NCBI GenBank assembly: GCA_030765245.1
Contig: JAVCCX010000281.1
Span: 1 to 15,121 of the forward strand
Length of the DNA: 15,121 nt
Reading direction: 5' to 3'
DNA from: Candidatus Zophobacter franzmannii
GTDB lineage: Bacteria; Cloacimonadota; Cloacimonadia; Cloacimonadales; JAFGVF01
Shown: one piece after another, positions 6,951-13,656 of the stretch
Layout: each line of letters begins with the position of its first letter
How positions within the stretch are numbered: position 1 is the stretch's first letter
The notes under the pieces: generated by a model
Databases searched by the model: none
What the model saw: only the letters and a program-made list of their open reading frames with translations
Told to the model about the DNA's origin: nothing
Position numbers and translations under genes: made by a program

Positions 6951-8438
6951 CTATTCTCCCTTTGGAACTAATTTACCGATTGTACGGTTTTCTGGAACGA
7001 GGTAGGTATTAGCTACACGCTGAATGTCCTCTTTGGTCAGGCTTTCAATCTCATCAATTGAGGAGAAAAGGTCTTCATATCCACCGTTATAGGCCTCAGC
7101 CATTGCAAGTTGCATTGGGAGATACTGCCCACTGTCAAGTTGGCTTAAGTATTGTCTTAAAAAGCCTTTTCTGTAAGCTGTAAACTCTTCATCAGTGATA
7201 CCTGCATCTTTAATTCTAGCTAACTCTTCGTCGATTGCGACAATATTCTCATCAAAGGTAGATGTTTGAGCAGGAATAGAACCTATTAAGAAGAGGTTCG
7301 GGTAGGTTGTACCGGGATAGCCTACAAAACTAAAGCCGTACATTGCTATCTTATCTGTCTCAACCATTCTGGTATAAAGACGAGAGGTTTGTTTCTGACC
7401 TAAGATTGAAGCAAGAGCACTAAGTGCCTTGAAGTCAGCACTGTTTTCTTCAGGTGTATGATACCCAATAAAGAGGAAAGGCTGAGCAGTAGCTTCAAGC
7501 ACAAACTCTTTTTCTTCAGTCTGCGGTGGTTCCACAACAGGCATTAGAGGTGCTTTTTCTCCGGCTGGAATCTTGGCGAAATATTTTGCAGCATACTCTT
7601 TAACTTCTTCTAAATAGACATCACCATAGACTGCAAAAACGAGGTTCTTAGCACCATAATAGGTTTTGAAGAATTTGGTAACATCTGCACGGGTAATATT
7701 TTCAATATCTTCTGCTGATCCAATGACTGGGATTTTATAAGGGTGTTTTTCGAAGGCGGTATCAGCCAATTTAGCCATCAATTTCCCACTAGGGTCATTT
7801 TCAAGTGTCAAGCGACGCTCTTCAAGAATCACCTTTCTTTCTCTATAAAACTCTCTGAAGACAGGGTGTGTAAACCTATCAGCCTCCATTGCCATCCAAA
7901 GTTCAAGCTTATTAGAAGGAACACTTACCTGATAAACTGTGAAGTCCTGGCTAGTACCGGCATTGAGACCAGTTCCGCCACGCTCTTCGAGAATTGTGGT
8001 GAATTCATTCTGAACTACATACTTAGAGGCTTCGTCAACCTTAGCGTCAAGTTTGGCTTGAAGAGTAGCAAGTCGCTCTTCGTCAGCTTTCTCACCTTTT
8101 TCTCTTTCAGCAATTATACGGTTAAAGATAGCATCAGATTCAGCAATTACCTTCTGTTCTTTCTTAATATTGGTTGTTCCGATAGATTCGGTGCCTTTAA
8201 AAGCTAGATGCTCCAAGAAGTGAGCAATCCCTGATTTACCTGGTTCTTCATTAGAAGCCCCAACACGAGCTAAAGTTATGCAATGTGTAACAGGTACATC
8301 ATGATTCTCAAGCACTAAAACGGTTGCTCCATTTGGAAGCACAAACTTCTCCACCTGATCCTTCATCTTCTCAAACTCGTAAGCTGAAATAGGTAAAAGA
8401 ATTAGTGTAAGTAAAACAATCACTAATAGTTTACGCAT
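6951..8438 (-). CDS. Exported M16 family zinc peptidase, catalytic subunit
   Basis: The 495-residue protein has a Sec signal peptide (MRKLLVIVLL..., likely cleavage after ISA at residue 19) and no lipobox cysteine. The inverted zinc motif is intact: HFLEH (73-77) with E76 as catalytic base, and ERKVILEE (200-207) supplies the third ligand, probably E207. Between the two lies an unusually long insert (about 84-150), rich in Glu, Lys, Ala and Leu and probably coiled coil. Such inserts are usual in periplasmic M16 proteins of FCB and related bacteria. GGTGLNAGTSQDFTVYQ (154-170) follows, and the second M16 domain (about 245-430) contains SRLYTRM. The start is supported by GGAGG. With the coupled inactive partner downstream it should form an M16B-type heterodimer that degrades peptides in the periplasm. 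The substrate is unknown. Confidence 0.93.
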   Translation of the reverse strand: MRKLLVIVLLTLILLPISAYEFEKMKDQVEKFVLPNGATVLVLENHDVPVTHCITLARVGASNEEPGKSGIAHFLEHLAFKGTESIGTTNIKKEQKVIAESDAIFNRIIAEREKGEKADEERLATLQAKLDAKVDEASKYVVQNEFTTILEERGGTGLNAGTSQDFTVYQVSVPSNKLELWMAMEADRFTHPVFREFYRERKVILEERRLTLENDPSGKLMAKLADTAFEKHPYKIPVIGSAEDIENITRADVTKFFKTYYGAKNLVFAVYGDVYLEEVKEYAAKYFAKIPAGEKAPLMPVVEPPQTEEKEFVLEATAQPFLFIGYHTPEENSADFKALSALASILGQKQTSRLYTRMVETDKIAMYGFSFVGYPGTTYPNLFLIGSIPAQTSTFDENIVAIDEELARIKDAGITDEEFTAYRKGFLRQYLSQLDSGQYLPMQLAMAEAYNGGYEDLFSSIDEIESLTKEDIQRVANTYLVPENRTIGKLVPKGE

Positions 8439-8873
8439 ATATCCTCCACTTTATTTTATTTGCGTCATAAAATTCACAGCACTTTATAATGCAAGCAAAA
8501 AATGTCTTAAAAAGGCTTCATTACAAATGATAATTATTATAGAGTAAATTGTTACATTTTATTAGGGTTATTTATGGGGTTTTTCTAGGGCATTTCAGCT
8601 GGAATACCGGTAGAGATAAAGAGTGCAAAACATGGATAATTCGATAGAAATTCGGCAATTATTTGTTATTCTGGGAAGCGATGCTTTAGCTTCACCATTT
8701 TGCACATGTTTAAAAATACCTACTTCATTCTTAATCTACGACCCGATATGCGCGATGACAAGGAGGGGAGAAGGTGCTATCTGAGGATAAAAAGCATCTA
8801 TAAGAGAAAAATATTGACTAATAAAGGGGGGAAAGGTTCTATCCCAAAACAGAATAAAACAATGAAAGGTGAC
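8439..8873. other. Divergent intergenic region between the M16 genes and rsmA, no gene seen
   Basis: This 435-base stretch holds no convincing gene. It contains a weak promoter for the M16 genes, a Fur-box-like sequence (8528-8542), an 8-bp inverted repeat gtgcaaaa (8623-8630) / ttttgcac (8698-8705), and a small hairpin gaagc (8675-8679) / gcttc (8689-8693). Two Shine-Dalgarno-like purine runs (8760-8770 and 8824-8836) stand far from any plausible start. The frame of rsmA stays open upstream to a TTG at 8700, but the extra 58 codons match nothing I know. Confidence 0.6.
8483..8510 (-). promoter_or_regulatory. Possible promoter of the M16 operon
   Basis: Read on the - strand, TTAAGA (8510-8505) stands 16 bases before TATAAA (8488-8483). 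The match is 4/6 to -35 and 5/6 to -10. It would give a leader of roughly 38 bases before the ATG at 8438. The sequence is AT-rich, so this is weak evidence. Confidence 0.35.
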
Positions 8874-9671
8874 ATGATACAAGAATACAGACACAAGCCT
8901 AAAAAAGCACTCGGACAGCATTTTCTGACTGATCACAGTATAGTCAGGAGAATAGTTAGTGAAGCGGGAATTACTGAGGGTACGCATGTACTTGAAGTAG
9001 GACCGGGACACGGTATTTTGACAAAGGCACTACTTGATGTAGGAGCAATCGTAACTGCTGTTGAAATCGACAGAGATTTGATAGAACCATTGCAAAAGCG
9101 ATTCGGAGATAGTATTCGACTTATCAAGAAGGATATTCTCCGCCTCAATTGGGATGATTTAGATATGCCTGAAGGTTCTGCAATTGTTGCAAATCTACCA
9201 TTCCAGATAACATCTCCCTTTATTTTCAAAGCAATCGCATACCGACATCTCTTTCCTAATGTTACAGTTATGATTCAGAAAGAGGTTGCTGAGAGGATTA
9301 TCTCAGGTCCCGGTACAAAAGCTTACGGGATCTTGAGTCTTAAGGCTCAATATTACTACAATACGAGCTATCTCTTTACTGTACCGCCTTATGTATTTTC
9401 ACCCGCGCCCAAGGTTGAATCTGCGGTGATTAAGCTCGAGCCAAGACTTGATGCGCCTGTTTTAGATAACCCACAGCAGTTCTGGAATCTGGTAGAGGTT
9501 AGCTTCAGAAATAGGCGTAAGATGCTGAGAGTGAACCTTAAAAGTATCCTTCCGAAAGAGAAGGTAGATATTTTAACCGAAACCGGTCCAATTGAGCTTA
9601 CAAGGCGTGGAGAGACCCTGAATGAAGAAGAGTTTTTGCTTCTCTATTCTGCTGTTGCTGCTTTGTTTTAG
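8874..9671 (+). CDS. rsmA: 16S rRNA (adenine1518-N6/adenine1519-N6)-dimethyltransferase
   Basis: This is the KsgA/RsmA enzyme, which dimethylates two adjacent adenines in helix 45 of 16S rRNA with S-adenosylmethionine during late 30S assembly. With the start at 8874 it has 265 residues, the usual length. Motifs in order are KKALGQHFL (10-18), SAM motif I EVGPGHGILT (41-50), the acidic VEID (E64), D87 in KKDIL, catalytic NLPFQITSP (108-116), and the C-terminal FRNRRKMLR (211-219). ATG 8874 has AAAGGTG close upstream; ATG 8862 (four residues longer, weaker RBS) is the other choice. The open frame reaching back to TTG 8700 adds 58 residues foreign to the family and is rejected as a start. The last 50 bases overlap the start of the following gene. 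Confidence 0.95.
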   Translation: MIQEYRHKPKKALGQHFLTDHSIVRRIVSEAGITEGTHVLEVGPGHGILTKALLDVGAIVTAVEIDRDLIEPLQKRFGDSIRLIKKDILRLNWDDLDMPEGSAIVANLPFQITSPFIFKAIAYRHLFPNVTVMIQKEVAERIISGPGTKAYGILSLKAQYYYNTSYLFTVPPYVFSPAPKVESAVIKLEPRLDAPVLDNPQQFWNLVEVSFRNRRKMLRVNLKSILPKEKVDILTETGPIELTRRGETLNEEEFLLLYSAVAALF

Positions 9672-11403
9672 TAGTACACTGCTTGCTCAGAATCTCCTTT
9701 CGTCAAGGTTCACTAGCTTTGACCAGGATACTCTCTTACAAGCACGACTCTTATACAATCCAAACCTGAGTAATAGCTTTAGTTTCAAGTACTCTGCTGA
9801 TACTGATTGGGGTCTGAATAGACGGATTAATCAAGAATTCAAGACTTCAACGCACAATTGGCAGACAACTAAATACTGGGGAAGGGTCGGGCATACCAAC
9901 ATTATCGATTATCGCAAGAGCGAATACAATAGCTCTACCAGCTCATCTGATAAGATTCTCACAGACTCAGGAAGTATAGGGCAGTTAGTGGCGTATTCTA
10001 TATCTGATAGCCTTGTCCTGCGTGGAAGAATGAGCTATATCTATGCACGAGAAGAGCATACTGCAAGTAATAAAGAGTTTCTCAGTCAGGGAATTTCCAA
10101 TAACGCTGAAGTAAACTTTAACTCCGGTTTGTGGGGTGGAAGGCTTAGTGCTCTCGGTGTGTACGATGATAAGTTTACTGACTCTAAGGAGTATCGGAAA
10201 TTTATCTCTGACCTTGTCTGGAACTATACGGGTGAGTCTATATTCATTAAGGTTTGGGGGAACTATGTTCTCAATCGTGAGAAGATTATCGCTACTGATA
10301 ACGAGAGTGAAGAGTACATCGTGGCTGACGATCAGACTACGGATAATCTAACGGTCGAAACCAATTACAGCGATACTTTTGGTGATTACATCCCATTTAG
10401 TTTTGAGAATAGCTTCCGTTCAAGTAGTTATCAGGTTGATAATAGCGTCCTTAAGAATAGCGATGATTGGATAAATGACTCGCGAATGACTGTCTCATTA
10501 CCGTTTTCAGATACCTTCTCTCTAAACTCTGAGTTCTTTTACTCCTACTTCGATAAAAGCTATGAATCCGGATCCGGTAGCCGTACTGAAGAGACGAGAA
10601 GGGCACTCGGTGGTTTCACCTATAACTTCAGAGGTGCTGATAGTCTTGATGTGAACTATAGTCGTCAGCTTTTTCGTAGAAATTATCAGAACTCTGAGCA
10701 GGATGCTGATAAAGATAACATGATAGATTATTTCAATAGCGCATTGCGAATGTTTATTACAAAGGCTGTTTATACCGAACTCTTATTTGCCTGGAATCGA
10801 CATGAGGAGATTTACATAAAGGGTACATTCTCCGGTAATAATAACACCAAGACTGTCTGGGATCTACAACCTAAAGTGAAGTTTATGCTTCATGATAAGT
10901 TAATGCTCAGTCAGGAGTATCAGCTTTATGCCAGTTATAAAGACTATATCTTTAGTGAAGAGAGTGGGTTTACTGATAGGTTCTATCGGAAATTCAAGGC
11001 TGAGTATGCACTTACCTGGAATAATCAACCCCTAATTACTCAGGATTCAGCATTTAGAAAATATGCACTTAGATTACCGATAAAGCAGGATTATTTCCAA
11101 ACCGAAGTCCGCTATAGTTACGCTGAGAGTGAGGATGGAAGCAAGACTGATGACCATTATAGCATAACAGTGCGCAACCTTGATAACTCTCTCGAATGGG
11201 AGTTTAAAGGAAACTACAACGATGTTCTCACAACTCTGACCCCAAAATTCGAGTGGGGAGATGATGAGAAACTGGAAGTAACTCTCAGTAGTGTCGCTAA
11301 TTTCGCCGAAAACTCCTATGTTAGACTCAGAGTCAATCCTGAGTTTGAAAAGGGTGATGAAAGTATCTGGGAGATGTTAGTAGAGCTTGAATACACTTTC
11401 TAA
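9622..11403 (+). CDS. Predicted outer-membrane beta-barrel protein of unknown family
   Basis: The 593-residue product starts with a Sec signal peptide (MKKSFCFSILLLLLC..., likely cleavage after LLA at residue 22, before QN). The rest alternates short polar/aromatic strands with Asp/Asn/Ser-rich turns, as in large beta-barrels, and has no cysteine lipobox, helical membrane segment or recognisable enzyme motif. It ends in LEYTF, with Phe at -1, Tyr at -3 and Leu at -5, the pattern read by the BAM assembly machinery. I do not recognise the family. There is no TonB box or plug-like N-terminus, and it is not an LptD- or BamA-type sequence. Its start overlaps rsmA by 50 bases in the +1 frame and has GGAGAG upstream. 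A channel role for the ABC importer encoded 230 bases downstream is possible but unproven. Confidence 0.75.
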   Translation: MKKSFCFSILLLLLCFSSTLLAQNLLSSRFTSFDQDTLLQARLLYNPNLSNSFSFKYSADTDWGLNRRINQEFKTSTHNWQTTKYWGRVGHTNIIDYRKSEYNSSTSSSDKILTDSGSIGQLVAYSISDSLVLRGRMSYIYAREEHTASNKEFLSQGISNNAEVNFNSGLWGGRLSALGVYDDKFTDSKEYRKFISDLVWNYTGESIFIKVWGNYVLNREKIIATDNESEEYIVADDQTTDNLTVETNYSDTFGDYIPFSFENSFRSSSYQVDNSVLKNSDDWINDSRMTVSLPFSDTFSLNSEFFYSYFDKSYESGSGSRTEETRRALGGFTYNFRGADSLDVNYSRQLFRRNYQNSEQDADKDNMIDYFNSALRMFITKAVYTELLFAWNRHEEIYIKGTFSGNNNTKTVWDLQPKVKFMLHDKLMLSQEYQLYASYKDYIFSEESGFTDRFYRKFKAEYALTWNNQPLITQDSAFRKYALRLPIKQDYFQTEVRYSYAESEDGSKTDDHYSITVRNLDNSLEWEFKGNYNDVLTTLTPKFEWGDDEKLEVTLSSVANFAENSYVRLRVNPEFEKGDESIWEMLVELEYTF

Positions 11404-11633
11404 ATCTTCTAATCACCTCTAGTCAGTCCAACATTATTCCCCTCCATTCCACCTTAACTCCTATTCAAATCAGTAAGCTAATAGTAATAATTCCGTAGCG
11501 AAGGAGATTAAATCTGTTTATGGTTGTAGGGAGATGGAAGAAGAGGATAAGCTATATCCTGATAAATATAGTTTGACACAGAGAGAAAAGGTAATTTTTT
11601 GTTAGATGAAATAAAGTATGCAGGAAAATACAG
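11404..11633. other. Gap before the ABC permease genes, possible regulatory region
   Basis: No terminator with a U-tract follows the barrel gene. An inverted repeat ctatat (11552-11557) / atatag (11566-11571) directly precedes a perfect TTGACA (11573-11578), but no good -10 stands 16-18 bases further on. A 23-codon open frame (11534-11605) with a purine-rich stretch just before its ATG is too short to call. Confidence 0.4.
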
Positions 11634-12569
11634 ATGAAGAAAAAAAGCTTTAGTCCTTATTTATATATCTTACCGGCATTTATCATAATTCTCTTGTTCC
11701 GTTTTATACCGATTATACTCTCATTCTTTTTGAGTTTCTTTGATTGGAAAATTACGGGACCGGGTGGATTTATCGGGTTAGATAATTACGCACGATTAGT
11801 TACTGACAAGTACTTCTGGCAATCAATGCTAAACACCTTTTATGTGGTGATTTATGTGGTACCATTTAGTATTATACTGTCGCTCCTATTCGCTGTGATG
11901 CTGAATGGGATTAAGAAATTTGTCTCGTTCTTCCGAACGCTGTACTTCATCCCCTTTGTTACCTCGATGGTAGCAGTGTCCATTATCTGGAAGATTATCT
12001 TTAATCAACAGAGTGGGTTAGCAAACTACTTCTTTAAGATGGTAGGAATAGAGCCTTTGAAGTGGCTTGCGGAGCCAACCGGGATCTGGACAATGTTCAT
12101 GAGTAACTTTAATATTGCTCTACCACATTGGATGGGTGGTCCTTCCTTAGCTCTCTTCTGTATCATTATTGTTTCAATCTGGAAGAGTGTTGGCTATAAC
12201 ACAATCATCTACCTTGCGGGTCTTCAAAACATAAGCAATGTGTACTATGAAGCTGCCGAAATAGATGGAGCAAGTAAGAAACGCCAATTCTTCAATATTA
12301 CGCTTCCTCTTGTCTCTCCAACGACTTTCTATGTTATGATGATGACAACCATTACAACTTTCCAGACTTTCTCTCAGGTTTACCTGATGACTGGCCCTCC
12401 TATTGGTGGTCCACAGGGTACAACGAAACTGATTGTTTACTATATCTTCGAACAAGGTATTGATAAAAATGACTTTAGTTATGCAAGTGCTGTTGCGCTT
12501 GTACTGTTCTTGATAATCTTAGGTCTTACCCTTTTCCAGCGTAGTACTGAGAAAAAGGTACATTATTAA
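11634..12569 (+). CDS. Carbohydrate ABC transporter permease, MalF/UgpA type
   Basis: This 311-residue inner-membrane protein belongs to the binding-protein-dependent transport family (CUT1 sugar type). It shows about six hydrophobic segments: roughly 11-35, 67-90, 103-123, 170-190, 230-252 and 284-302. The cytoplasmic EAA loop that docks the ATPase is clear: YYEAAEIDGASKKRQFFNIT followed by LPL, residues 204-226. Between helices 3 and 4 it has about 20 extra residues (around 148-168, hydrophobic and Trp/Met-rich) compared with short MalF homologues; I have seen similar stretches in some FCB relatives. The start has AGGA eight bases upstream. It pairs with the next permease, nine bases downstream. 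The binding protein and ATPase are not in the window, so the substrate cannot be assigned. Confidence 0.92.
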   Translation: MKKKSFSPYLYILPAFIIILLFRFIPIILSFFLSFFDWKITGPGGFIGLDNYARLVTDKYFWQSMLNTFYVVIYVVPFSIILSLLFAVMLNGIKKFVSFFRTLYFIPFVTSMVAVSIIWKIIFNQQSGLANYFFKMVGIEPLKWLAEPTGIWTMFMSNFNIALPHWMGGPSLALFCIIIVSIWKSVGYNTIIYLAGLQNISNVYYEAAEIDGASKKRQFFNITLPLVSPTTFYVMMMTTITTFQTFSQVYLMTGPPIGGPQGTTKLIVYYIFEQGIDKNDFSYASAVALVLFLIILGLTLFQRSTEKKVHY

Positions 12570-12578
12570 GGAGCACCA

Positions 12579-13637
12579 ATGGAAAATAAGATAAAAAAAC
12601 TAATCATATATACTATCTTAGCTATCTGTGGGCTGATGATGGTTGTTCCGTTTTTGTGGATGCTCACGACCTCACTTAAGTCGCAAACTGAAGTTAATAA
12701 AGGGAATGTAGGCTTTTTCTCTCTAGACCATTATACAGAATATAGCTCTCCTGATGGAAAGAAATATGCTGCAAAGATTGTTCATGAGAATGGGGAAGAG
12801 ACTGTTGTTACTATCTTTGATAAGAGTGGGGACATCATTCTCCACGAACCTCAACCCATTACTATCCAGTTAGATGAGGATGGGATTAAGAAAGATTTTA
12901 CCTTCACCTCAGGTGAATATCTTAAAGTAGATTCATCCAGAATTAAGACAGTTAAGAAGTTCAGACTCCATTGGGAAAACTATGTTAATGCCTACAAGAA
13001 GGTACCTTTCGGGCGTTACTTCCTAAATACAATCTTTATCGCTTTGACAACCCTTGTAGGAATAATCACTACTTCGGCACTTGCTGCATACGCTTTTGCA
13101 AGAATGAAGTTTGTTGGTAAAGACTTCCTTTTCTATCTCTTTATTAGTATGATGATGGTTCCTCAACCAATCTATCTGATACCATCATACTTAATCCTGA
13201 ACTATATTGGCTGGATCGATACTTACTATGCGCTGATAGTTCCTTGGATGGCGAATATCTTTACTATATTCCTGTTTAGACAGCACTTTAAGACGCTACC
13301 TCAGGATCTCTTTGATGCAGCATCTATAGATGGTTGCAGTCGCTTTGGGATGCTTTGGCAGATAATATTACCATTGAGCAAACCGGTAATCGCTACAGCT
13401 TCCATCTTCTCTATCATTGGTAGTTGGAATAGTTTTATGTGGCCATTGGTAATGACTAATAGCCCTCAGTTGCGTGTATTGCAGGTGGGACTTAGTTACT
13501 TCTCACAAGAAGCAGCCTCTCAGACATCACTGTTAATGGCAGCTTCAACCTTTAGTGTATTGCCACTCTTGATACTTTTCCTGATAGCTCAGAAGAATAT
13601 TATTGCAAGCTATTCATCAAGTGGAATGAAAGAATAA
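12579..13637 (+). CDS. Carbohydrate ABC transporter permease, MalG type, with extra periplasmic segment
   Basis: The 352-residue protein is the second CUT1 permease subunit. TM1 is at about 9-30 (ICGLMMVVPFLWMLTTSLK), and the rest follows the usual plan from LHWENYVNAY (130-139) and PFGRYFLNT, through the membrane segments, to the EAA loop LFDAASIDGCSRFGMLW...LPLSKP (244-268). MalG homologues have a short TM1-to-LHWENY linker of about 15-20 residues. Here it is about 95, so roughly 80-85 residues (about 42-127) are extra. They are polar and beta-prone, with SSPDGKKYAAKIV, ETVVTIFDKSGD, ITIQLDEDG and KDFTFTSGEYLKV, and should lie in the periplasm. Gene start: AAGGAG at 12568-12573 overlaps the preceding stop. 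It may interact with a binding protein or outer-membrane partner; this is inference. Confidence 0.92.
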   Translation: MENKIKKLIIYTILAICGLMMVVPFLWMLTTSLKSQTEVNKGNVGFFSLDHYTEYSSPDGKKYAAKIVHENGEETVVTIFDKSGDIILHEPQPITIQLDEDGIKKDFTFTSGEYLKVDSSRIKTVKKFRLHWENYVNAYKKVPFGRYFLNTIFIALTTLVGIITTSALAAYAFARMKFVGKDFLFYLFISMMMVPQPIYLIPSYLILNYIGWIDTYYALIVPWMANIFTIFLFRQHFKTLPQDLFDAASIDGCSRFGMLWQIILPLSKPVIATASIFSIIGSWNSFMWPLVMTNSPQLRVLQVGLSYFSQEAASQTSLLMAASTFSVLPLLILFLIAQKNIIASYSSSGMKE

Positions 13638-13656
13638 CATTATCTTGGGAGATAAT

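Noticed and set aside
7743..8207. 154-codon open frame on the + strand opposite the catalytic M16 gene
   Set aside because: It is antisense to a well-supported conserved gene, has low-complexity Ser/Phe/Leu composition and no ribosome site. It is a shadow frame.
8700..8873. Upstream TTG start for rsmA giving a 323-residue protein
   Set aside because: The added 58 residues are unlike any RsmA N-terminus, while ATG 8874 gives normal length and has a nearby AAAGGTG.
9622..11403. LptD, BamA or TonB-dependent receptor identity for the barrel protein
   Set aside because: It has no POTRA-like, OstA-like or plug domain and no TonB box; the length and N-terminus do not fit.
11573..11601. TTGACA at 11573 as promoter of the permease genes
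   Set aside because: The bases at the -10 distance are a T run (tttttg); no TATAAT-like hexamer at a normal spacing.
11534..11605. 23-codon open frame before the first permease gene (MEEEDKLYPDKYSLTQ...)
   Set aside because: Too short, with its purine-rich stretch almost touching the ATG and no recognisable similarity. It is probably chance.
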